Shown here one piece after another: positions 8,474 to 16,063 of a stretch of 64,000 bases of DNA (position 1 is its first letter; each line of letters begins with the position of its first letter). The DNA is taken from assembly GCF_028823635.1 (NCBI RefSeq), contig NZ_JAPEHU010000002.1:62001-126000 (forward strand). Direction: 5' to 3'. The notes under the pieces are model-generated. The model did no database searches. It saw only the letters and a list, made by a program, of their open reading frames with translations, and had not been told where the DNA came from. The DNA is from Demequina sp. B12. GTDB taxonomy: Bacteria > Actinomycetota > Actinomycetes > Actinomycetales > Demequinaceae. A program made the translations under genes and the position numbers.

Positions 8474-9381
8474 CGTCCTTCAGCCGCACCGCCGGCATGC
8501 CGCTGCTGGTGCTCGTGGGGCTCGCGTGCCAGGAGGCGGGCGCGGCCGTCGCGGTGACGATCATCCCGGACATCGGGGCGTGGGGAGTGATCGCCAGCCG
8601 GCTGCTGTTCTCCGCGCTAGTGCTGCTGCCGTTCGCGGTGGTCAGCCTGCGCCGCGGCGCGCGCGTGCACTGGTGGACCGTGCTCGCGTTCGGCGTCTCT
8701 CTGGCAGCCATGAACGCGTTCTTCTACCTCGCGCTCGCACGCATCCCACTGGGCGTGACGGTGACCATCGAGGTCATGGGTCCGCTGGTGCTCAGCGTCG
8801 TGGCGAGCCGCAGCTGGCGCGGGGTGCTGTGGGCCGTGCTCGCCGGCACCGGCGTAGCCCTGTTGGGCGGCGGCGCTCAAGACCTCGACCCCGTGGGCAT
8901 GCTCTTCGCGGGCGGCGCGGCGGTGATGTGGGCGGCCTACATCCTGACTGCCCGCGCGGCGGGCGCCAGCATGCCGGGCGTCGTGGGCCTCGCGCTCGCG
9001 ACCGCCGTGGGCGCGCTGCTGACGGTTCCCGTCGCGGGCGTGGTGGTGGGCGAGGCGCTGCTGAACCCCGCTGCGCTTGCTCTGGCCTTCGTGGTCGCCG
9101 TGCTCAGCTCCGCCATCCCGTACGGGATCGAGCTCAGCGCCTTGCGCCGCATGAAGGCGGAGACGTTCGCGATCCTGCTCGCGCTGGCCCCGGCCATCGC
9201 GGCGCTCGCGGGCCTGGTCCTGCTCGACCAGCGCCTCACGTGGGTGGTGGTCGCCAGCATCGCCCTGGTGACCGCGGCCGGCGTGGGAGCCGTCGCATCA
9301 GCCGGACGCAGCGCCGTTCCGGCGACCGAGGCGCCCGTCGAGGAACTCGATCCCCCGTCGGCGGCTCCTGGCAGTCAGTGA
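8470..9381 (+). CDS. EamA/RhtA-family metabolite exporter
   Basis: 303 residues with about ten hydrophobic segments forming two EamA repeats. The segment TVTIEVMGPLVLSVV and the second-repeat sequence ELSALRRMKAETFAILLALAPAIAAL resemble RhtA-type threonine/homoserine exporters. Substrate specificity cannot be read from sequence. The last 30 residues form a Pro/Ala/Glu-rich cytoplasmic tail. The start overlaps the preceding stop (ATGA). The gene ends at a large inverted repeat shared with a convergent gene. Confidence 0.85.
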   Translation: MTSFSRTAGMPLLVLVGLACQEAGAAVAVTIIPDIGAWGVIASRLLFSALVLLPFAVVSLRRGARVHWWTVLAFGVSLAAMNAFFYLALARIPLGVTVTIEVMGPLVLSVVASRSWRGVLWAVLAGTGVALLGGGAQDLDPVGMLFAGGAAVMWAAYILTARAAGASMPGVVGLALATAVGALLTVPVAGVVVGEALLNPAALALAFVVAVLSSAIPYGIELSALRRMKAETFAILLALAPAIAALAGLVLLDQRLTWVVVASIALVTAAGVGAVASAGRSAVPATEAPVEELDPPSAAPGSQ

Positions 9382-9419
9382 GTGCCGGAATACAGCGATT
9401 CTCGGCACTGAGTGACTGC
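9371..9419. terminator. Long inverted repeat between convergent genes
   Basis: Arms at 9371-9387 and 9403-9419 pair over 17 positions with two mismatches (left arm GCAGTCA...AGTGCCG). The left arm overlaps the exporter stop codon. It has no U-run but sits exactly between two convergent genes, so it is a likely bidirectional terminator. Confidence 0.5.
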
Positions 9420-9439
9420 TGGCGCGCCGGGAGCGAGCG

Positions 9440-10321
9440 TCAGCCGGCGTCGAGCACCGCGTCGCAGATCTCGATGAGCCGCTCACGCAGCGGTGCCGCT
9501 CGTCGCGCGAAGGCGCGCTGCCTCGAGGCGTACTCCGACTTTCCGGCGGGCGTCTCCACTGGGATCGCCTCGAGCCCGTAGGAGGACACGTCATACGGCG
9601 ACGCCTGCATGTCGACGCGCCGGACGTCGAGCGCGAGCTCGAAGCAGTCCAGCAGCAGGTCGCCGGGCGCGGCGGGGCCCAGCTTCATGGCCCACTTGTA
9701 CAGGTCCATGGTCGCGTGCAGGCAGCCGGGCTGGTCCATCTCGACCTGGCCGGCGCGCGTGAGCTGATGGGCGTTGAGCGGCGCGGCGGGCGCCGTGAAG
9801 AACCGGAACGCGTCGATGTGGGTGCACCTCAGCGGGTGTGCGTCGACCACGGCGTCCGTCCCGGCGGCGCCCAGGCGCAGCGGCAGCCCGTGGCGGCGTT
9901 CGGCGTCCGCGGCTCGGTAGACCATCGCCCACTCGTGCATCCCGAAGCAGCCCAGCATCGGTGCGCGCCCCGCGGTGGCGGCGAGCAGGCGCCGGATGTG
10001 GCGCACGCCCTCGCCGCGGTCCGCCACGAAGCCGGCGACGTCGATCGTCGTGACGCCTCCCGAGGTGGTGTACCACCGCCACCCGGCGTGCGCATCGGCC
10101 CTGTCCAGGGCCACGTCGATGCCGGGGTGCCACCGCCGCAGCTGTGCCGGCTTGGTCGAGTAGTAGTCGTAGAGGAAGTCCTCGATCGCGTGGCTCTCGC
10201 CGCGCGCCGCGCGCTCGCGCCGCCCGGCCGTCAGCGTGTCCGCGCGGGCCTCGTGGGCCGATGCGGCAGTCGTCCAGTCATCCCGTGACAGCAGGATGCG
10301 GGTGGGGGAGGCGACGGACAT
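9440..10321 (-). CDS. Conserved actinobacterial protein of the '3-methyladenine DNA glycosylase-like' family
   Basis: 293 residues. Close relatives in actinobacteria carry this product name, but I see no helix-hairpin-helix or AlkA/MPG signature, so the enzymatic label is unproven. Conserved-looking blocks are IEDFLYDYYSTKPAQLRRWHPG near residue 50, GCFGMHEWAMVYR near 140 and ASPYDVSSYGLEAIPVETPAGKSEY near 255. His, Trp and Tyr are abundant in these blocks, suggesting an active site or cofactor pocket. The frame is open to 10441, but the ATG at 10321 has GACAAT 7 nt upstream and is taken as the start. It is divergent from the alpha-galactoside operon. Confidence 0.75.
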   Translation of the reverse strand: MSVASPTRILLSRDDWTTAASAHEARADTLTAGRRERAARGESHAIEDFLYDYYSTKPAQLRRWHPGIDVALDRADAHAGWRWYTTSGGVTTIDVAGFVADRGEGVRHIRRLLAATAGRAPMLGCFGMHEWAMVYRAADAERRHGLPLRLGAAGTDAVVDAHPLRCTHIDAFRFFTAPAAPLNAHQLTRAGQVEMDQPGCLHATMDLYKWAMKLGPAAPGDLLLDCFELALDVRRVDMQASPYDVSSYGLEAIPVETPAGKSEYASRQRAFARRAAPLRERLIEICDAVLDAG

Positions 10322-10328
10322 GACGTCC

Positions 10329-10334
10329 ATTGTC
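10329..10334 (-). promoter_or_regulatory. -10 hexamer for the glycosylase-like gene
   Basis: On the minus strand GACAAT is followed by 7 nt and the ATG at 10321, the same arrangement as at the helicase gene. Confidence 0.4.
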
Positions 10335-10386
10335 CCAGGAAGACGGCGGATCCAACTCTCGCGAGAGAGGAGGCAGATCAGGCCAA

Positions 10387-10404
10387 TTACTTCTATAACG
10401 AAAG
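10387..10404. promoter_or_regulatory. Upstream ROK-type operator half (copy 1)
   Basis: TTACTTCTATAACGAAAG. It shares the pattern TTACTT-N4-AACGAAAG with a second copy at 10460, 73 bp downstream (about seven helical turns). The right flank (CGT) fits the palindrome less well than in copy 2. It is probably an auxiliary operator. Confidence 0.5.
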
Positions 10405-10432
10405 CGTGACCATCAATCCGCGGTCGTTGCGG

Positions 10433-10461
10433 TTGACACAAGCACTCCTCGGGCGTACGTT
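10433..10461 (+). promoter_or_regulatory. Promoter of the alpha-galactoside operon
   Basis: A perfect -35 TTGACA (10433-10438) is followed by a 17 bp spacer and -10 TACGTT (10456-10461). The -10 abuts operator copy 2, so a bound repressor would block RNA polymerase. Confidence 0.75.
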
Positions 10462-10480
10462 ACTTGCACAACGAAAGTTA
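10460..10480. promoter_or_regulatory. Main ROK-type operator (copy 2)
   Basis: A 21 bp imperfect palindrome of the form TnACTTnC-N5-GnAAGTnA that overlaps the end of the -10 and the transcription start. The layout resembles XylR/ROK operators, and the ROK regulator encoded at the end of the operon is the obvious ligand (inference). Confidence 0.6.
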
Positions 10481-10496
10481 TTCGGAGGTGATCCGA

Positions 10497-11432
10497 GTGG
10501 CAACGACGCCCCTCACCACGGTTCCGCAGGCAACCGGGCCGGCGCGCACCAAGCGCCGCCCCGGCCGCGGACAGCTGGGAACCGCGATGCTCTTCCTGTC
10601 TCCCGCGCTCCTGGGCTTCCTCGTCTTCTTCGCCTGGCCGGCCGTCCGTGGTCTCTACCTGAGCTTCACCGACTACAACCTGCTGAGCGAGCCCACCTGG
10701 GTGGGGCTCGAGAACTACGCGGCGATCGTCGACGACCCGGTCTTCTGGAACTCGATGGGCGTGACGCTTCAGTACGTCGCGATCAACATCGTGGTCCAGA
10801 CTCTGGTCGCGCTGCTGCTCGCCGTCCTGCTCCACCGGTTCACGCGCTCGATGCTCATCCGCGGCGTGGTGATGCTCCCGTACCTCATCGCCAACGTTGT
10901 GGTCGCGCTGGTCTGGTACTGGCTCGCCGACTACAACCTGGGTCTCATCAACTCGGGGCTCGACGCGATCGGGATCACCCGCATCGGGTTCTTCGGCGAC
11001 GAGCAGTACGCCATGACCACGATCGCGCTCGTCAACGTCTGGCGCCACCTGGGCTATACGACGCTGCTGATCTTCGCCGGGCTACAGGCCATCCCTCACG
11101 ACGTCTACGAGGCCGCGGCCGTCGACGGCGCAGGCGAGTGGCGGGTGTTCCGCTCGATCACCCTGCCGCTGCTGCGTCCCGTCCTCGCCTTCGTGCTCGT
11201 GGTCACGGTGGTCGGATCGTTCCAGATCTTCGACACCATCGCCGTCACGACACAGGGCGGTCCGGTCGACTCGACCAACGCCATCACCTATTACATCTAC
11301 GACCGAGCCTTCGCCCGATTCGACTTCGGCTATGCGAGCGCGCTGTCGGTCATCCTCATGTTCATCCTGGCGGTGATCGCGCTCGTGCAGATGCGAGCCT
11401 TCCGCGCCGGGCAGAGCGATCTGGAGCGCTGA
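10497..11432 (+). CDS. Sugar ABC transporter permease (MalF type, CUT1)
   Basis: 311 residues with six to seven membrane segments starting near residue 30. The EAA loop for ATPase contact reads EAAAVDGAGEWRVFRSITLPLL, close to the family consensus. Genes downstream make an alpha-galactoside (raffinose, melibiose or stachyose) the likely substrate. An upstream TTG in frame (10464) lies inside the operator, so the GTG at 10497 is taken: it has a strong GGAGGTGAT Shine-Dalgarno 7 nt away. It is the first gene of a five-gene operon including the ROK regulator. No ATP-binding subunit is encoded nearby. Confidence 0.92.
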   Translation: MATTPLTTVPQATGPARTKRRPGRGQLGTAMLFLSPALLGFLVFFAWPAVRGLYLSFTDYNLLSEPTWVGLENYAAIVDDPVFWNSMGVTLQYVAINIVVQTLVALLLAVLLHRFTRSMLIRGVVMLPYLIANVVVALVWYWLADYNLGLINSGLDAIGITRIGFFGDEQYAMTTIALVNVWRHLGYTTLLIFAGLQAIPHDVYEAAAVDGAGEWRVFRSITLPLLRPVLAFVLVVTVVGSFQIFDTIAVTTQGGPVDSTNAITYYIYDRAFARFDFGYASALSVILMFILAVIALVQMRAFRAGQSDLER

Positions 11433-11433
11433 C

Positions 11434-12357
11434 ATGGCGACCACGACACTTCCCTCCACCGTCCAGTCCTCGCACGACCGGCGACGCCGATTCATCACGC
11501 GACCTCTCGGCTGGGTCACCATCGGGCTCGTCGTCTTCGCGACGCTGTTCCCCTTCTACTGGATGCTGCGCACCGCGCTCAGCAACAACCGTGCGATGTT
11601 CTCGGAGCCGCTCAGCCTGCTTCCCGTCGAGCCCACCCTGGGACCCTTCCAGCGGGTGCTCGGGCTTCAGTCCACCGCTGACGCCCTCGCTGAGGGCGGC
11701 TCGGTGGGCGCGATCAACTTCACGCAGTACCTGGTCAACTCGGTGATCGTCTGCACGATCATCACCGTCGCGCAGGTCATGCTCAGCTCGATGGCGGCCT
11801 ATGCGTTCGCGCTGCTCGAGTGGCGCGGGCGGGACGTGGTCTTCGGCATCTTCCTCGTCGCCCTGCTGGTGCCCGGAATGTTCACGCTGCTGCCCAACTT
11901 CCTGCTCGTGCGCGAGCTCGGCCTCCTGAACACGTACATCGGCATCGCCCTGCCAGCGATGTTCTTCTCGCCCTTCGTCGTGTTCTTCCTGCGGCAGTTC
12001 TTCCTGGGGGTCAACCGCTCGTTCATCGAGGCGGCGACCATCGATGGGGCGAGTCAGTGGCGCATCTTCTCGCGCATCGTGCTCCCCATCGTGATGCCGC
12101 AGATCATCACCATCGGGATCCTGCAGTTCATCTTCTACTGGAACGACTACCTGTGGCCGCTCCTGGTCGGCCAGACGGAGGAGTCGACGCTGCTGACCGT
12201 GGGCCTCGGCGTGTTCCGCTCACAGACGCCTCAAGGCAGCCCCGACTGGGCGGGCCTTATGGCCGGCTCCTTGGTCGCCGCGGTGCCCATCTTCATTCTC
12301 GTCCTGGTGTTCGGCCGTCGGATCGTCGGCTCCATCCAGTCCTCGGGAGTCAAGTGA
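11434..12357 (+). CDS. Sugar ABC transporter permease (MalG type, CUT1)
   Basis: 307 residues, six membrane segments, first at about residues 25-45. The EAA motif (EAATIDGASQWRIFSRIVLPIV) lies near residues 200-220. It forms the heterodimeric pore with the preceding permease. It starts 1 bp after that gene's stop with GGAG 8 nt upstream. An extracellular loop after TM1 is longer than in MalG of E. coli, as in other actinobacterial CUT1 systems. An 80 bp gap follows before the binding-protein gene. Confidence 0.92.
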   Translation: MATTTLPSTVQSSHDRRRRFITRPLGWVTIGLVVFATLFPFYWMLRTALSNNRAMFSEPLSLLPVEPTLGPFQRVLGLQSTADALAEGGSVGAINFTQYLVNSVIVCTIITVAQVMLSSMAAYAFALLEWRGRDVVFGIFLVALLVPGMFTLLPNFLLVRELGLLNTYIGIALPAMFFSPFVVFFLRQFFLGVNRSFIEAATIDGASQWRIFSRIVLPIVMPQIITIGILQFIFYWNDYLWPLLVGQTEESTLLTVGLGVFRSQTPQGSPDWAGLMAGSLVAAVPIFILVLVFGRRIVGSIQSSGVK

Positions 12358-12437
12358 TGAACCCCATCGCGACTCCCGACCCACGCTCCACCTCTCTTCA
12401 CACCACCAACCGCACCACCAACACAAGGAGGACCTCG

Positions 12438-13808
12438 ATGAAGAAGTCCATGATGACCCCCGCCCTCATCGCCCTGGCCGCCGTCTCCCTGGCCGCGTGC
12501 TCGAGCGATGGCGACGAGACCGCAGGACAGGGCGGCGACGGAGCCAGCGATGGCGACGCCGCGACCATCAGCTACGGCCTGTGGGACTCGAACCAGCTCC
12601 CGGCGTACGAGCAGTGCGCCGCGGACTTCGCGGCGGCGAACCCCGGCTATCAGGTCGACATCGAGCAGATCGGCTGGGACGACTACTGGACCAAGGTGAC
12701 CACCGGGTTCGTCTCGGGTGAGAACTACGACGTGTTCACCAGCCACGTCGCGTACTATCCGGAGTTCCAGAAGAACGGCCAGGTGCTGCCGCTGGACGGC
12801 TACATCGAGGCCGATGGCGTCGACATGTCGATCTACCAGGAGGGCCTGGTCGAGCTCTGGCAGGACCCCGAGGGGATCCAGTACGGGCTGCCCAAGGACT
12901 TCGACACGATCGCGCTGTTCTACAACGCGCAGGCCGTCGAGGCAGCAGGTCTCACCGCCGAGGACATGAGCAGCCTGACCTGGAACCCCGAGGACGGTGG
13001 CACCTACGAGGACGTCATCGCCCGGCTGACGATCGACACCAACGGCGTCCGTGGAGACGAGGAGGGCTTCGACCCCACCTCCGTCGAGACCTACGGACTG
13101 TGGATGGAGGGCGCCGGCGGAGCCGACGGCCAGACCCAGTGGAGCTTCCTCACGGCGACGCTGGGCTGGACGCAGACCGATGAGCCCTGGGGCACGTCCT
13201 ACAACTTCGACGACCCGGCCTTCGCGGAGACGATCGACTGGTGGTACTCGCTGGTCGACAAGGGCTACATGCCCACGTTCGCCGCGCAGGAGGGCATCAG
13301 CTGGGCGGACCAGCTCATCGCAGGCAAGGCCGCCATGGTCCCCAACGGCTCCTGGATGACCGGCTATGTGTTCGGCTCGGAGAGCGACACGTTCACCCCT
13401 GCGGTGGCGGCCACTCCTGTGGGTCCCAACGGGCAGAACGCGTCGATGCTCAACGGACTGGCGGACAACATCGCCGCGTCCACCGACAACCCTGACGCCG
13501 CGTGGGCATGGGTGAAGTACCTCGGCTCGCCCGAGTGCCAGAACGTCGTGGGCGAAGCCGGAGTGGTGTTCCCCGCGATCGTCGAGGCGACCGACCGCGC
13601 TGTCGCGGCCTTCGAGGCCAACGGCGTGGACGTCACCGCCTTCACTCAGCACGTGGACAACGGCACCACCGTCCTGTTCCCGATCACGGACTTCAAGTCT
13701 GATGTCAACGCGATCATGGGGCCGGTCATGGAGTCGATCATGTCGGGTTCCGGGGGGACCGACACCCTGCCGGCCGCCAACGACAGCGTGAACGCGCTGT
13801 TCGAGTAG
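12438..13808 (+). CDS. Lipoprotein sugar-binding protein of ABC transporter (SBP family 1)
   Basis: 456 residues. A signal peptide with lipobox LAAC (Cys21) anchors it to the membrane, followed by an acidic, glycine-rich linker to about residue 45. The rest is a family-1 extracellular solute-binding fold with a tryptophan- and tyrosine-rich ligand cleft. The ATG at 12438 has a textbook AAGGAGG 8 nt upstream. An in-frame ATG at 12357, overlapping the permease stop, would put 27 hydrophilic residues before the signal peptide and is rejected. The strong RBS and the hairpin after the gene suggest higher yield of this subunit than of the permeases. Confidence 0.92.
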   Translation: MKKSMMTPALIALAAVSLAACSSDGDETAGQGGDGASDGDAATISYGLWDSNQLPAYEQCAADFAAANPGYQVDIEQIGWDDYWTKVTTGFVSGENYDVFTSHVAYYPEFQKNGQVLPLDGYIEADGVDMSIYQEGLVELWQDPEGIQYGLPKDFDTIALFYNAQAVEAAGLTAEDMSSLTWNPEDGGTYEDVIARLTIDTNGVRGDEEGFDPTSVETYGLWMEGAGGADGQTQWSFLTATLGWTQTDEPWGTSYNFDDPAFAETIDWWYSLVDKGYMPTFAAQEGISWADQLIAGKAAMVPNGSWMTGYVFGSESDTFTPAVAATPVGPNGQNASMLNGLADNIAASTDNPDAAWAWVKYLGSPECQNVVGEAGVVFPAIVEATDRAVAAFEANGVDVTAFTQHVDNGTTVLFPITDFKSDVNAIMGPVMESIMSGSGGTDTLPAANDSVNALFE

Positions 13809-13820
13809 CCGGCTGGGCGA

Positions 13821-13851
13821 GGTGGCCGGGCGACAGATGCCCGGCCACCTC
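13821..13851 (+). terminator. Intercistronic hairpin after the binding-protein gene
   Basis: A perfect 12 bp stem (AGGTGGCCGGGC at 13821-13832, complement at 13840-13851) with a 7 nt loop. No U-run follows and the next operon gene starts 25 bp later, so it more likely protects the upstream mRNA 3' end or partly attenuates than fully terminates. Confidence 0.65.
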
Positions 13852-13876
13852 TCCCCACTTTCGAGAGGACCAGGTC

Positions 13877-16042
13877 ATGACCGCCACCGATCTCACGCGC
13901 ACTGACCGTGACAGCGTGTCGACGCTTCGCGCCGACGGCGTCGAGTTCATCCTCGACGTCAGCGCAGGCTACCCAGCCGTGCTGCACTGGGGCGCACCGC
14001 TGGGCGACATCTCGCCCGAGGCGCTGCGCGCGATGAGGACACCTGCGATTCCGCACAACGACCTCGACGAGCCCGTGGATCCAGGCCTGATGCGCGAGGC
14101 GGCCCGCGGCTTCATGGGCCGGCCCGCGATCCGGGGGCACCGAGGCGCGACGGGGTTCTCCCCGCTGTTCGCCGTCGTCGATGTCCACAGCACCGACAGG
14201 ACGGTCTCCGTGTTCCTGCGGGACACGGCCCTCGAGGTGAGCGTCGAGCAGACCTTCACGCTCACGGCGGAGGGCGTGCTGCTGGTCGACATGAGCCTGA
14301 CGAACGAGGGCGCGACCGTGTACACGCTGGACGAGCTGCTCGTCTGGCTCCCCGTCCCGGACCGTGCGATCGAGACGCTCGACTTCTCGGGCCGGTGGCT
14401 GCGCGAGCGCCAGCCCCACCGCATGCCGTTCGCCCCAGGCCTCCGCTTGCGCGAGAGCCGCGAAGGGCGGCCAGGTCATGACGGCACGATCGTGCAGTGC
14501 GCGCTCACGGAGAACGTGAGCTTCCAGTCGGGTGAGGTCTGGGGGATGTCGCTCCTGTGGAGCGGCGGCTCCATCCATGCGGCGGAACGTGCCGCGACCG
14601 GACGTGCCACGCTCGGTGTCGGTGAGCTGATCGAGCCTGGTGAGGCGGAGCTCGAGCCCGGTGCGGTCTACCGGTGCCCCACGGTGGCCGCGGTGTACTC
14701 GGCCGATGGGCTCGACGGCATGGGCGCACGCTCGCACGCATGGCTGCGCTCGCGTCCGTCTCATCCAGCGACTCCCCGGCCGCTCACGCTCAATGTCTGG
14801 GAGGCGGTGTACTTCGACCATGACCTCGGCACGTTGACGCGGCTGGCGGAGCGTGCTGCGTCCGTGGGTGTCGAGCGCTTCGTCCTCGATGATGGCTGGT
14901 TCGGCAGCCGTCGCGACGACTGGTCGGGACTGGGGGACTGGACGGTCTCCGCTGAGGTCTGGCCCGAGGGGCTGCGGCCCCTGTCGGACCGCGTGCACGC
15001 ACTGGGGATGCAGTTCGGTCTGTGGTTCGAGGGGGAGATGGTGAACCCCGACTCAGACCTGTATCGCGCACATCCTGACTGGATCCTCCACGTCTCGGGG
15101 CGGGTGCCTCCACTGGCCCGGCACCAGCTGGTGCTCGACCTGACCCACGCGGATGCCTTCGCTCACGTCCTGGAGCAGGTCTCTGCGGTCGTGGCGGACA
15201 GCGGGGTCGACTACATCAAGTGGGACCACAATCGGATGCTCGTCGACCCGGGCCACGACGGCGTGCCGGCGGTGCGTCGCCAGACCGAGGCGATCTATCG
15301 CCTCTTCGACGAGCTCAAGTCGCGCCACCCCGGTCTCGAGATCGAGTCGTGCGCCTCGGGCGGAGGCAGGATCGACCTGGGCATGGCGATGCACGCGGAC
15401 AGGTTCTGGACCTCGGACCAGAACGACCCGCTCGAACGTCAGCAGATCCAGCGCTGGACCAGCGTGATGATCCCCCCGGAGCTGCTCGGCAGCCACGTGG
15501 GCCCCACGATCTCTCACAGCTCCGGACGACGCCACGGCGTCCAGTTCCGCGCGGTCACGGCGCTGTTCGGACACGCAGGGATCGAGTGGAACATTCTCGA
15601 GGCGACCGACGACGAGCTCGAGGCGCTCCGTGCTTGGACGGCGTTCTACCGGGAGCGTCGATCCCTCCTGCACAGTGGTCGGACGGTCCGGGTGGACCAC
15701 CCAGACCCGAGCGCTCTGGCGCACGGCGTCATCGGCGAGGACCGGTCGTCGGCCGTGTTCGCCTACGCGCAGTGCGCCACAGCCTCGGGCACCTCGCCGG
15801 CGGCGTTCCGCATTCCCGGGCTCGATCCCGACGCCGTGTACCGCGTCGCCGCGGTCGAGTTCGAGCCGGCTCAGGCGGTGCAGCGTCGCGGGCCAGCCTG
15901 GATGGCAGGCGTCCACACCACGGGTCGTGCGTTGGCGCAGGTAGGCCTTCGCGCGCCGGTGCTCTGGCCGGAGCAGGCGATCGTGGTCGTCATCGATCGT
16001 GTCGATGCTGACCAGACGGTTGCGCCGCCTGTGGCATCCTGA
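13877..16042 (+). CDS. Alpha-galactosidase, GH36
   Basis: 721 residues, typical of GH36. An N-terminal beta-sandwich covers about residues 1-300, then a TIM barrel from VWEAVYFDHD and LDDGWFGSRRDD. The nucleophile is Asp450 in YIKWDHNR and the acid/base is Asp514 in RFWTSDQND, with the SCASGGGRID segment between them. A C-terminal beta domain closes the chain. There is no signal peptide, so it hydrolyses imported raffinose-family oligosaccharides or melibiose in the cytoplasm. GAGAGGA precedes the ATG. It is the fourth gene of the operon and gives the substrate clue for the transporter. Confidence 0.95.
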   Translation: MTATDLTRTDRDSVSTLRADGVEFILDVSAGYPAVLHWGAPLGDISPEALRAMRTPAIPHNDLDEPVDPGLMREAARGFMGRPAIRGHRGATGFSPLFAVVDVHSTDRTVSVFLRDTALEVSVEQTFTLTAEGVLLVDMSLTNEGATVYTLDELLVWLPVPDRAIETLDFSGRWLRERQPHRMPFAPGLRLRESREGRPGHDGTIVQCALTENVSFQSGEVWGMSLLWSGGSIHAAERAATGRATLGVGELIEPGEAELEPGAVYRCPTVAAVYSADGLDGMGARSHAWLRSRPSHPATPRPLTLNVWEAVYFDHDLGTLTRLAERAASVGVERFVLDDGWFGSRRDDWSGLGDWTVSAEVWPEGLRPLSDRVHALGMQFGLWFEGEMVNPDSDLYRAHPDWILHVSGRVPPLARHQLVLDLTHADAFAHVLEQVSAVVADSGVDYIKWDHNRMLVDPGHDGVPAVRRQTEAIYRLFDELKSRHPGLEIESCASGGGRIDLGMAMHADRFWTSDQNDPLERQQIQRWTSVMIPPELLGSHVGPTISHSSGRRHGVQFRAVTALFGHAGIEWNILEATDDELEALRAWTAFYRERRSLLHSGRTVRVDHPDPSALAHGVIGEDRSSAVFAYAQCATASGTSPAAFRIPGLDPDAVYRVAAVEFEPAQAVQRRGPAWMAGVHTTGRALAQVGLRAPVLWPEQAIVVVIDRVDADQTVAPPVAS

Positions 16043-16063
16043 AGCGCAGATCGGAGGCGCCAG

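Noticed and set aside
12357-12437. ATG at 12357 as an upstream start or leader peptide of the binding protein
   Set aside because: It would put 27 hydrophilic residues before the signal peptide; ATG 12438 has a near-perfect Shine-Dalgarno.
12231-13652. Open frame of 473 codons antisense to the binding-protein gene
   Set aside because: Same reason; it mirrors the lipoprotein gene and has no RBS or domain.
13646-14998. Open frame of 450 codons antisense to the alpha-galactosidase
   Set aside because: Antisense artefact of GC-rich third positions.
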